34,914 nt of DNA from Deltaproteobacteria bacterium (lineage in GTDB: Bacteria > Desulfobacterota > Binatia > DP-6). The DNA lies in contig VBKJ01000147.1 of assembly GCA_005879795.1 (NCBI GenBank), positions 1 to 34,914 of the forward strand, given 5' to 3'. Both the position numbers and the translations under genes were made by a program. A model generated the notes under the pieces. The model saw only the letters and a list, made by a program, of their open reading frames with translations, did no database searches and was not told where the DNA came from. Below are positions 23,986 to 30,568 of this stretch, in pieces (position 1 is the first letter of the stretch; each line of letters opens with the position of its first letter).

Positions 23986-24141
23986 GCGTTCGCGCGTGCC
24001 GTCGCGCTCGAAGCGTACGCTGGTCTCTACCGGCTCCGCATCGCCGGCGACTACCGCGTTGTGTGGCGCGTGGACGACACGGCGCGCACGGTGCTCGTGC
24101 TCCTGATCGGCCACCGCAAGGACGTGTACCGGAGGCTCTGA
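23986..24141 (+). pseudogene. RelE/ParE-type toxin C-terminal remnant
   Basis: The frame ending at TGA 24139-24141 reads [20 protein letters not shown] then [19 protein letters not shown]. This is the C-terminal half of RelE-family toxins (pattern GLYRLRxGDYRVxYxxDD...VLxVGHRxxVYR). No start codon or N-terminal half is present; upstream, in another frame, a few residues (LRAGSFS) resemble the preceding conserved P-x-G-S-x-x-L part. No antitoxin gene is visible. It sits in frame directly after the response-regulator stop. Confidence 0.7.
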
Positions 24142-24310
24142 CCGTGGTGCCCGTGCAGCGGGGTGTCTTGGGCATGTTGCGCGTGTGGCTTGCCAGTCCG
24201 CCCCATGCTGTCGCCGGCGTGCTGACGTTGCAGTCCTCGTCTACAGCCCACGCAGCGCGCCCGACCCATACCGACGCCGCGACGGCGCCTTGAAAGTTGC
24301 CGGCGGGCGG

Positions 24311-24520
24311 CTACTCGCATGTGAGTCCGCGTTCCTCCGCCCACCACCGCGGCACGCCGAGGCGCCCGACGTCGCCGTCGGCGGCCAGCGTGCAGTCCGG
24401 GTGCAGGATGACGACCGGGAGCGGCACGACCCGGCCCGCCACGACGCACATGAGCCGCATGTCCCGGGCCACCACGCGCGCGTCCTCGAACCATAGGTAA
24501 GCCCGTCTCCCCTCGGCCAT
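24311..24520 (-). CDS. Small conserved protein, copy A of a duplicated gene
   Basis: An ATG at 24518-24520 preceded by AAAGGAG gives 69 residues: YLWFEDARVVARDMRLMCVV near the start, then RVVPLPVVILHPDC and GDVGRLGVPRWWAEERGL. I do not recognise the family. It is short, with no signal peptide or membrane segment. A second copy at 27227-27520 is about 80% identical over 67 residues and its start codon is exactly 3,000 bp away. Both copies keep the ribosome site, the frame and about 140 bp of upstream sequence. Conservation of the frame suggests it is or was expressed. This copy lies outside the tRNA-Lys element. Confidence 0.6.
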   Translation of the reverse strand: MAEGRRAYLWFEDARVVARDMRLMCVVAGRVVPLPVVILHPDCTLAADGDVGRLGVPRWWAEERGLTCE

Positions 24521-24660
24521 GGGCAGTCTCCTTTGGAGTCCGCGCCTGGCACGCGTGGGGAGCGCCCTTTGCCACCGACCCCCTCGTCTCCCACGCCGCG
24601 CTGCGGGGCTTGTAACGGGCTTCGCTCCGGACAGTGGACCCTTCTGCGCAGCGCCGCAAG
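24327..24660. repeat. Dispersed duplicated module, copy A
   Basis: About 334 bp that recurs at 27327-27661 in the same orientation with roughly 85% identity by eye. It covers most of the small gene and about 140 bp upstream of it. The upstream part is at least as well conserved as the coding part; the exact block CTGCGGGGCTTGTAACGGGC occurs in both. No inverted ends or target duplications are seen. Confidence 0.75.
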
Positions 24661-24828
24661 TGCGTTCCGTAATTCGCGGTCATTCAAGGTGGCGTTATGC
24701 GACTTTGATTCTCACGCGGCACTTCGATGACCGGCCAGCACGCGGACTGCCTTGCCTTACCAGGTATGCTCTTTTCCCTTGCACCCCTGACCGCGACCGA
24801 GGATAAGTCCGTCATCGTCAGAGGGGGG

Positions 24829-25047
24829 ATGCGGACGGGGAATATGTCACTCCAGGAGTTCCACGACTTCGCGAACCTGACGCACGCGATCCTCTGGCGA
24901 GGGGTCGCCGCCGTCAGGCGCGCCCGATCGAGCATCGCGGACAGCCGGAGAGTCTGCGAGGAAACCCGGGAGCTGCTGGCGGCCCTGCATCAGCGGCGCA
25001 GGCGCCCTCGACGTCCCCCACCTTTGCGTGGCACGCTGACGGGGTAA
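24829..25047 (+). CDS. Hypothetical small protein
   Basis: A possible 72-residue product read from the ATG at 24829. An ATG at 24844 and a longer frame from 24727 are alternatives, and the purine-rich GAGGGGGG lies too close to the first. The middle, SLQEFHDFANLTHAILWRGV then AAVRRARSSIADSRRVCEETRELLAAL, looks like two amphipathic helices; the tail is Arg/Pro-rich. I do not recognise it. The frame looks more protein-like than its shadows, but support is weak. Confidence 0.3.
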   Translation: MRTGNMSLQEFHDFANLTHAILWRGVAAVRRARSSIADSRRVCEETRELLAALHQRRRRPRRPPPLRGTLTG

Positions 25048-25135
25048 ACACGTGGGGCTGCGTTGCGGCGACGCGCCCTCGCTGCAAAACTAGCGCACCG
25101 CCCGCGGCGGCGCCGCCCCCTGCCCAGCCACCCGC

Positions 25136-25330
25136 TCACGAGGCCAGGCGCCTACGAATGGCCGCCTCGCTGATACCCAGGAGCGCCCCCGCCTTCCGCA
25201 ACGAGCCGGTCGCCGCCAACGCCCGGCGCGCCTGGTCACCCCGCACGCGCCCCCGCCGGCCGAGCGGGAGGGCGGGACTGGCAGGGCAGAGCAGCGACGG
25301 TCGGGGACCATTCGAGCATAGGCCGAGCAC
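25136..25330 (-). CDS. Possible small Fis-type helix-turn-helix protein or fragment
   Basis: The 64-residue frame ends ARRALAATGSLRKAGALLGISEAAIRRRLAS. This resembles the Fis/HTH_8 DNA-binding unit found at the C-terminus of NtrC-type regulators (A-L-x-A-x-G-x-x-x-x-A-x-x-L-G-I-S). The first 30 residues are Pro/Arg-rich and look non-functional, and there is no ribosome site. It could be a remnant of a larger regulator or a small DNA-binding protein. It lies just upstream of, and antisense to, the tRNA-Lys region. Confidence 0.3.
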   Translation of the reverse strand: MLGLCSNGPRPSLLCPASPALPLGRRGRVRGDQARRALAATGSLRKAGALLGISEAAIRRRLAS

Positions 25331-25337
25331 AGGTTCC

Positions 25338-25366
25338 TTGCTCCGGCGCTCGCGGGCGGCTAAAAA
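25338..25366 (+). promoter_or_regulatory. Candidate tRNA-Lys promoter
   Basis: TTGCTC (25338-25343) and TAAAAA (25361-25366) are 17 bases apart, and the predicted start lies about 14 bases before the tRNA. The match to consensus is moderate, but position and spacing fit. Confidence 0.4.
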
Positions 25367-25386
25367 GGCCCGTCTTTTCCACGCCC

Positions 25387-25459
25387 GAGCCGTTAGCTCA
25401 GTCGGTAGAGCATCTGCCTTTTAAGCAGAGGGTCGCTGGTTCGATCCCAGCACGGCTCA
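25387..25459 (+). tRNA. tRNA-Lys (anticodon TTT)
   Basis: A full cloverleaf: acceptor GAGCCGT/ACGGCTC (25387-25393 and 25452-25458), discriminator A at 25459, D-arm AGCTCAGTCGGTAGAGC, anticodon stem TCTGC/GCAGA around loop CTTTTAA (anticodon TTT), and T-arm CTGGTTCGATCCCAG. CCA is not encoded. Its last 42 bases and two more are repeated exactly at 28571-28614, so the gene served as an integration site and was rebuilt intact at the left end of the inserted element. Confidence 0.97.
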
Positions 25460-25461
25460 CT
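25418..25461 (+). repeat. attL-like direct repeat inside tRNA-Lys
   Basis: 44 bp, from the anticodon loop through the tRNA 3' end plus two bases. It is identical to 28571-28614. Tyrosine integrases typically recombine within the anticodon loop or T-arm and leave this type of 3' duplication. Confidence 0.85.
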
Positions 25462-25950
25462 GATATTTCGGGCACTTAGCCACTGCTAGATCGCTAGGGT
25501 GTGCTTATCGCGCTTGCCGAGGGGACACGTGGCGGTCATGGAGTGTTCGCTTTCGTGCCCTCCTAGCAGAGGGCGCCGTTCTAGATAGCTTGTTTTAGCT
25601 AAACTGCTTGTGCCCCGCAAGGCGAAACAATCTGGCGGCCGACAGGGAGGTGACGGGGATGCACGAGGGCTCAGGCCGGGAACGCGCGCGGACCCGAGGG
25701 CGGCAATCGGCCTGTCCGCCCGTTGCCGGCCCCCGAGCCCCCTGCGTGCTCGTCAGGTAGTGGGTGGATAATACCGCGTTAGGGCGGGTGGAGCAAGGTA
25801 TCTAGGTTGACACGACCGATGGGATGCGATACAAGGGATGTTCCTGTTCTTGTCACCTCGGGCTGCGCTGGGGGGAATTGTCCCCGTAGCGTGGCCCGAG
25901 GTGTTTTGGAGCGTTGACCGCGCCATGGGGGGCGTGTAGCGGGAACGATC
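25462..25950. other. Gene-free left part of the element, with promoter
   Basis: No supported gene in 489 bp. A strong sigma-70-like promoter on the plus strand lies at 25807-25835: TTGACA, 17 bases, TACAAG. It points at the DUF2971 pseudogene whose ATG is at 25951. A 33-codon frame at 25660-25761, behind GGGAGGTG, looks random. Confidence 0.45.
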
Positions 25951-26858
25951 ATGACGGAAGGCGATGCGGGAGGAAGGCCGGCGCTCTTCTACAAGTACCG
26001 GACGGCCGCGCAGGCGCAAGAGATGCTTACCACGCGTGTGGTGTGGCGACCCTCGCCGATCGAGTTCAATGATCCCTTCGACACGCGTCACTTCTGGCGC
26101 TTCGGATTCGAGTTGGACGACACGGTACTCGCAGCCGTGACTGACCGGATCGCGCGGTTCATGCAGTGCGACGGCCCCTCCCTGAGAAGATGGGCGAGTG
26201 GTTGAAGCAAGAGGTGCGGGCGGGCCGCCAGCTGCGTGGCGAGGGACGGCTTGCCGAGGTGCCGTCCGTGAGGGAGCAGCTCAAGCCGGCCATCCCGCGG
26301 ATCGCGGCTGGACTGGAGGCGTTGCAGCGCGAGTGGAAAGAGGACCTTCCAAAGATACGCATCCTCTGCCTTAGCGGAGCCTGCGACAATCCAAGGATGT
26401 GGGTGCACTACGCCGATGATCACCGAGGCGCGGTGATCGGTTTCCAGGACATTCCGGGCAAGAACAGCGCCCTCTGCGGGGAATGCACCCGGTCACGTAC
26501 GAAGCAGACCCGCCGGCGCTCGCAGAGACCCCCGAAGACCTGGCCCTGCACATCACCGGCGAGGCGCCGATCGACGTGAGGGCGGCCTTGCACCGAGCTG
26601 TGTTCACGAAGGGTCTACGCTGGGAGCACGAACACGAATGGCGGTGGTGGACGATCGAGGACGGTGCCGAAGCGGAATGCCGTGTCCGCGTCAAGGATGA
26701 GGATTTTCGCCGCCGTCTACCTCGGCTGCCGCATGCCGGACGAAGACCGCGACGCGATCATGCGCATCGTCCGCGACGTGCTCCCGCACGTCCAGCTCTA
26801 TCAAGCCCGCCAGAGCAAGGTGGGGTTCGTGCTGGAGTTCGATCCGCTCACCGCGTAG
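25951..26858 (+). pseudogene. DUF2971 protein gene broken by three frameshifts
   Basis: Four successive frame segments join into one DUF2971-type protein of about 300 residues. The first (from 25951) reads ALFYKYRTAAQAQEML then PIEFNDPFDTRHF. The second (to about 26480) has CLSGACDNPRMWVHYADDHR followed by GAVIGF. The third (from about 26483) has VTYEADPP and WEHEHEWRWW. The fourth (to 26858) has FAAVYLGCRMPDEDRDAIMR. The characteristic order Y-K-Y-R, F-N-D-P-F-D, S-x-x-x-D-N-x-x-M-W-x-H-Y and E-x-E-W-R is clear. The breaks fall near 26175-26190, 26478 and 26708, each close to a run of C, G or T. The domain's function is unknown; it is often found in accessory genomic regions. Confidence 0.75.
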
Positions 26859-27144
26859 GCCGCGTGAAAGTAGCAAGGCGGAAAAGAGCCGACAAGAATC
26901 GGGACGGCAATCGGGACGGTCGTGGCTAAGTAGCCGATAATCACGAGCGGAGGGGGGAGATTCGAACCGCTGCGACGTGTCCGCTTGTGGCCGAGCGCGA
27001 GGCCTTACGAGCGTGAGACGGATGCGGATTATGCAGAGTTAGCTACGCGTACACAGCCATGTACACCACAATAGCCCTTGACAGCCCCATGACGCGGGGC
27101 GTAGGAGGGCGGGCAGTGCGGCTCGGGGAACGGCTGCGAAGGGG
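26859..27144. other. Intergenic segment of the element
   Basis: No supported gene. An 11-bp direct repeat AATCGGGACGG occurs at 26897-26907 and 26909-26919. A plus-strand TTGACA at 27078-27083, with TAGGAG 18 bases later, could be the promoter of the tiny frame starting at 27145. Confidence 0.35.
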
Positions 27145-27306
27145 ATGGGGGTGTTGCTGGTGCTCCTCACCGCGCTGGTGTGCGTGGTAGTCCTGGCCGT
27201 TGTCGGCCCAACCACCCGCCTACTGACTAGGCTACCACGCCACCTTCTAGGGATTCGCGCGAGAGCGCGTCCTCTCCTCCGGGGGCCGCCCAGCGCGCTA
27301 CGGTAG
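27145..27306 (+). CDS. Possible 53-residue single-pass membrane protein
   Basis: An ATG at 27145-27147 behind GCGAAGGGG starts MGVLLVLLTALVCVVVLAVV, a clean hydrophobic helix, then a short basic tail (TRLLTRLPRHLLGIRARARP). The TTGACA at 27078-27083 is positioned as a promoter. The frame ends at TAG 27304-27306 and overlaps the 3' part of the copy-B gene on the opposite strand. Small hydrophobic, basic peptides like this occur as type I toxins or phage-type membrane proteins, but no family is recognised. It could be chance in this GC-rich sequence. Confidence 0.3.
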   Translation: MGVLLVLLTALVCVVVLAVVGPTTRLLTRLPRHLLGIRARARPLLRGPPSALR

Positions 27307-27520
27307 GCCCGCCCGCGAGCAGAAGCCCGCGTTCCTCCGCCCACCATCGCGGCACCCCGAGGCGCCCGACGTCGCCGGCACCGGCCAGCCGGCAGTCGGG
27401 GTGCAGGATGACGACCGGGAGCGGGACGATGCGGCCCGCCACGACGCACAGGAGCCGCAAGCGCTCCTGCACCACGCGGGCGTCCTCGAACCACAGGTAG
27501 CCCCACCTGTCCTCCGCCAT
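27227..27520 (-). CDS. Small conserved protein, copy B of a duplicated gene
   Basis: The ATG at 27518-27520, with AAAAGGAG before it, gives 97 residues. The first 67 (YLWFEDARVVQERLRLLCVV, RIVPLPVVILHPDC, GDVGRLGVPRWWAEERGL) match copy A at about 80%. The last 30 residues differ because the copies lose homology just at the end of the shared part, so the tail here is probably read-through into unrelated DNA. Function unknown. This copy is inside the tRNA-Lys element while copy A is about 0.9 kb outside it. The retained frame and ribosome site argue for selection since duplication. Confidence 0.55.
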   Translation of the reverse strand: MAEDRWGYLWFEDARVVQERLRLLCVVAGRIVPLPVVILHPDCRLAGAGDVGRLGVPRWWAEERGLLLAGGPTVARWAAPGGEDALSRESLEGGVVA

Positions 27521-27661
27521 GGGCGCTCTCCTTTTGGAGTCCGCGCCTGGCACGCATGGGGAGCGCTCCTACCGCCGTCCCCCTCATCTCCCACGCCGCG
27601 CTGCGGGGCTTGTAACGGGCTTCGCTGCGGAGAAATAGACCCTTCTGCGAAGCGCCGCAAG
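27327..27661. repeat. Dispersed duplicated module, copy B
   Basis: Counterpart of 24327-24660 in the same orientation, with homology ending abruptly on both sides (near CCGCGTTCC on the left and GCGCCGCAAG on the right). Copy B lies within the element bounded by the tRNA-Lys repeats. Confidence 0.75.
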
Positions 27662-27760
27662 GGGGACGCTTTGAGGCACACTCGGACTTACGACAGCACC
27701 AACGGCGGTATTCGCGCTTGCGGCCGGCGAGTTGGAGGGACGCTTCATCAGATAGGACAC

Positions 27761-27781
27761 TTTTCCACAGACTGTGGAGAA
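27761..27781. promoter_or_regulatory. 21-bp dyad with DnaA-box-like arms
   Basis: Two 10-bp arms, TTTTCCACAG and CTGTGGAGAA, flank a central A with one mismatched pair. The left arm contains TTTTCCACA, which fits the DnaA-box consensus TTWTNCACA; the right arm, read in reverse (TTCTCCACA), differs at one position. It lies in the 465-bp gap between the copy-B gene and the zinc-ribbon gene. It may be an operator or a replication-linked site of the former element. Confidence 0.35.
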
Positions 27782-27985
27782 CCCGCCGCCACCCCTGATT
27801 CACGTGGCACTTCCAACCATCCAGCGGACAGCGAATGCACCGGAACACCGAGCCCAGCTCGCCAGATGCTGTCCTGGTTAGGCGCGGGGTGTCCTTAAAT
27901 TTTGGGGCTGGGTTATTGGTAATGGCGGCCCGCTAGGCTAATGCTGCTGAGCGTCGTCCACCAGCTCAACGGAAGGGAGGAGAGC

Positions 27986-28228
27986 ATGCTCTCGGAGACG
28001 CTACCTTTGGTGCGCTGCAAGAAGTGCGGGATCGGCACGATGCTGCCGCTCTCGGACTACGGGCAGGACGGCGCCGCGATCCTCTACAAGGCATGGGTCT
28101 GCGACAGTCCGACCTGCGGCTACAACCTCCGCATCGATCGGGGCCAGGTGACCTACGGCGACTTGCCCCAGCCGAAGTCGGCGCAGGAGCCCCGCCACGG
28201 GACTCTTGTTGCCAGGGCAGTTCGTTAG
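27986..28228 (+). CDS. Small zinc-ribbon-like protein
   Basis: The ATG at 27986, with AAGGGAGGAG before it, is preferred over an in-frame TTG/ATG-like start near 27941. The 80-residue product has C-x-x-C in LVRCKKCGIGTMLP and C-x-x-x-x-C in WVCDSPTCGYNLRID, a four-Cys arrangement typical of a zinc ribbon, with a hydrophilic C-terminus. No family is recognised beyond that. Such small proteins can bind DNA or RNA or chaperone a partner. It is the best-looking intact gene inside the tRNA-Lys element. Confidence 0.55.
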   Translation: MLSETLPLVRCKKCGIGTMLPLSDYGQDGAAILYKAWVCDSPTCGYNLRIDRGQVTYGDLPQPKSAQEPRHGTLVARAVR

Positions 28229-28245
28229 CTAGCTAAGATGCCCTA

Positions 28246-28427
28246 ATGACCGAGAAGCGCGAAGGGTCGAGCGACGTCCCCCGCGCGGACGAGACCGATC
28301 GCCGCGACGCCGGTCCGCGACCACGACGAACTCGAACACGATCGCGGACATGCTGGACAAGTTCGTGAAGCTCTCTCCCGCGTTCCGCTGGGTGTGGCAG
28401 GCCGCAAAGCCCCACCTCGGCCTGTAG
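28246..28427 (+). pseudogene. Short frameshifted gene at the right end of the element
   Basis: An ATG at 28246, 18 bases after the zinc-ribbon stop, opens MTEKREGSSDVPRADETDRR, and the sequence continues sensibly in another frame as NTIADMLDKFVKLSPAFRWV then WQAAKPHLGL before TAG 28425-28427. The second part looks like an amphipathic helix. One frameshift near 28315-28325 would join them into about 60 residues. Not a known family; could be coincidence. Confidence 0.25.
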
Positions 28428-28570
28428 ACTCGACGGCAGGGGGGGTGTGCTAGGGGTGTGCTGACCAGGCTCCCATCGGCACCCATCGGCTGCTCGGGTG
28501 TGAGCACGAAAAGCCAGGCATTCCGGGCAATCGGTGGGGAGCGATGGGAGGCGAGATCCTACGCGCGCCA

Positions 28571-28614
28571 CTTTTAAGCAGAGGGTCGCTGGTTCGATCC
28601 CAGCACGGCTCACT
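28571..28614 (+). repeat. attR-like partial tRNA-Lys duplicate
   Basis: An exact 44-bp copy of 25418-25461. The bases before it do not continue the tRNA (no 5' half, no D-arm), so this is a 3' remnant and not a second tRNA gene. It marks the right end of the integrated element. Confidence 0.85.
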
Positions 28615-28678
28615 CGCTGTCCTCGGCACTTACGGGTGTACTCTACTAACAAGGTAGCTTCGGATTCTGCGACGCCGT

Positions 28679-28875
28679 GTGCCAGGACGCTCAGGTCTCG
28701 ACTCCGACCTGAGCGCCTGCATCGACCGGACCGACGCGCTCAACCAGAGCGGCGACGGCATCACGGCGCCGTTCGACCGTTCGACCCGCCGGGCGCCGCC
28801 GATCCGGGGCCGTGCGAGGGGGCGTTCGGAACCGGGCGCTCGGTGCTCGACCCCTCGCGCTGCGCCGTGCGCTGA
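28679..28875 (+). pseudogene. Gene 3' remnant with an 8-bp duplication frameshift
   Basis: One frame reads LSACIDRTDALNQSGDGITAPFD up to about 28778, and another continues PPGAADPGPCEGAFGTGRSVLDPSRCAVR to TGA 28873-28875. Between them GTTCGACC is present twice in tandem (28771-28778 and 28779-28786). Removing one copy restores a single reading frame. The product is not recognised; two Cys and the Pro/Gly content suggest an exported protein's C-terminus. The rest of 28615-28973 holds no supported gene. Confidence 0.3.
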
Positions 28876-28973
28876 GTGGGATCGGTTCCGGCCGCCGGCG
28901 AGACGGGCCGGCTACACTGCTTCGGCGCGACGACGTCCGCTGGCGCGGGGGCGCGCCGCCTGCGTCCCTGCTC

Positions 28974-30443
28974 TCAGCTCGAGCTGCGCAGCGTCATCAG
29001 ATCGTGCCGCAGCTGATCGGCCGTGTTCTTCATGCCATCGAGCGCGTCGCCGGGAATCTGGTTCTGTGCCCGGCGCGAGCGCAGGCGGCCCTTGAACTTG
29101 CCGACCGACCGGCTCGCTCCTCCGAGCATCGACTTCTCACGACGCTTCTTCCCATTCGCGAGGGCCTGCTGGGCCTGCCCGGTCTGTGTCTTGGCCCTCG
29201 TGAGGATCCTGCCCAACCCGTCGCGCAGCGCGCCCGGGCCGACGGCCGTCTGCACGGTCTGGATCAATTCGTCGAGCCGACAATCGATGGATGGGAAGGT
29301 GGGGGTCTTCGGGCAACCCGGGGCCGTTCCACCGAGCTCGTATGCGCCGATATCGCACGTGGCGACGCCATCGTCGTTGCCATCCACCGGACGGGGAAAG
29401 CCGCGCTGGTCGGTGGCAGGCGGCGGACAGTCGCTGCCGCCCGCGTCGATCGCAGGGCTGCCTGGCAAAAGTGCGTGGGTCGGGGTGGGGCCACCGTTGT
29501 CCTGCAGCGGACCGAGCTGCGGGTCCATGCCGACGAGGTCCCCGGCACCCGCAAAGCCGCAGGTGTTGCCGCTGTCCAGGTTGTGCCCCTGGGAAGTCGA
29601 GGTGCCGCTGCCGGCACAGTTGTCCCCGGAAGGACTGTTCGCGACGATCACGTAGCCGAACGTAGCATCGCCGACGTTGTAGAAGCCGCCACCCATGCCC
29701 GGGGAGGCGCTGTTGTCCGCGATGGTGACGTTGGTCAACACGGCCATCGCACCGAAGGAGTCGTCGTTGGCGATGCCCCCGCCAGCATTCGCCGTATTTC
29801 CACTCACCGTGACATTTTCCAGCGTGGCCGTCGCCGGATTGTCGATGCCCCCGCCGAAGTTGGCGGCAGTGTTCCCGCTCACGACGCAGTTGGTCAGGGT
29901 GATGTCATTGTCATTTGAGATGCCGCCACCGCTGGCTGCTGCGGTATTGTTGGCGACGACCACGTTCCTCAACGTGAGCGTGCTGCTGTTGTAGAGGCCG
30001 CCCCCAAACCCATTGTCCCCCGGTCCGGGGTTCCCGTTCCGAATGGTCAGATCAGAGATCGCAACCAGCGACGCCGAGATGTCGAAAATGCGGTCGATCC
30101 CGTTCCCATCGAGGATCGTGCTGTCGGCGCCGGCGCCGGTGATGGTGACATCATCGGTGATGTCGAGGTCGCCGGTCGCGGCGACGTCCTCGCCCTGGCC
30201 GGCGATCCTCAGCAGGTAGGTGCCGGCCGGGACCATGATCGTATCGGCGCCGGCATGGGCGTTTGCCTCCTGGATCGCAGCGCGCAGGGTGCAGGTGGCG
30301 CCTGCGGTGGCACACTTGCCGTCACCGGGCGCCGCATCGACGGCGTCCGTGGTGTCGTTGACCGTGAATGTCGCCGCGGCCGCGGGAGCGACCGCGAGCA
30401 ACAGCGCGGCTACGCCGAGAAGGAAGCGGCTAACGGGAGCCAT
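28974..30443 (-). CDS. Secreted CSLREA-type beta-helix protein with basic helical tail
   Basis: The 489-residue protein has a signal peptide (MAPVSRFLLGVAALLLAVAPAAA), then the CSLREA-type domain (TFTVNDTTDAVD, KCATAGATCTLRAAIQEANA, about 24-62). A right-handed parallel beta-helix region follows, with repeated GGGI/GGGL-N and L-x-N-V-x-x-x-x-N units (about 95-270), then DNGGPTPTHALLPGSPAIDAG and ATDQRGFPRPVDG, the usual end of this fold. The last about 100 residues are different: a helical, Lys/Arg-rich domain (TQTGQAQQALANGKKRREKS). Exported, probably surface or extracellular; ligand unknown. The region before the ATG is C-rich with no Shine-Dalgarno; a TTGACA lies at 30484-30489. It is a paralogue of the gene at 30569. 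Confidence 0.88.
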   Translation of the reverse strand: MAPVSRFLLGVAALLLAVAPAAAATFTVNDTTDAVDAAPGDGKCATAGATCTLRAAIQEANAHAGADTIMVPAGTYLLRIAGQGEDVAATGDLDITDDVTITGAGADSTILDGNGIDRIFDISASLVAISDLTIRNGNPGPGDNGFGGGLYNSSTLTLRNVVVANNTAAASGGGISNDNDITLTNCVVSGNTAANFGGGIDNPATATLENVTVSGNTANAGGGIANDDSFGAMAVLTNVTIADNSASPGMGGGFYNVGDATFGYVIVANSPSGDNCAGSGTSTSQGHNLDSGNTCGFAGAGDLVGMDPQLGPLQDNGGPTPTHALLPGSPAIDAGGSDCPPPATDQRGFPRPVDGNDDGVATCDIGAYELGGTAPGCPKTPTFPSIDCRLDELIQTVQTAVGPGALRDGLGRILTRAKTQTGQAQQALANGKKRREKSMLGGASRSVGKFKGRLRSRRAQNQIPGDALDGMKNTADQLRHDLMTLRSSS

Positions 30444-30568
30444 GGAGGGGGAGGCGAAGACGAATGCCCGGTACGCGGGCGGCTGTCAAGACTGTCCGAG
30501 AGGAGGGGGGCTGCCTGCAACTGCGCCGTCGTTTCAGGCGGCGCAGATCTCACAGTGCACGGGCCGCC

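Larger units (their letters stand above)
25462..28614. mobile_element. Small tRNA-Lys-integrated element (about 3.15 kb), integrase lost
   Basis: The segment is bounded by a perfect 44-bp direct repeat of the tRNA-Lys 3' end. Its base composition is visibly less GC-rich than the flanking operons. Contents from left to right: about 490 bp without a gene but with a good promoter, a DUF2971 gene with three frameshifts, a possible tiny membrane protein, copy B of a duplicated small gene, a 21-bp dyad, a zinc-ribbon protein and a frameshifted small frame ending before the right repeat. I find no integrase or relaxase, intact or broken. It may be a deletion remnant of a larger island, or a minimal element moved by an integrase elsewhere. 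Confidence 0.75.

Noticed and set aside
26945-26968. tRNA 3'-end-like stretch on the minus strand (GGTTCGAATC followed by C-rich bases)
   Set aside because: The T-stem does not pair and no anticodon or acceptor 5' strand can be found; it could be an old attachment-site relic, but support is too thin.
28233-28652. Minus-strand frame across the attR region
   Set aside because: Its best-looking part is simply the translation of the tRNA-Lys fragment, a common false gene.
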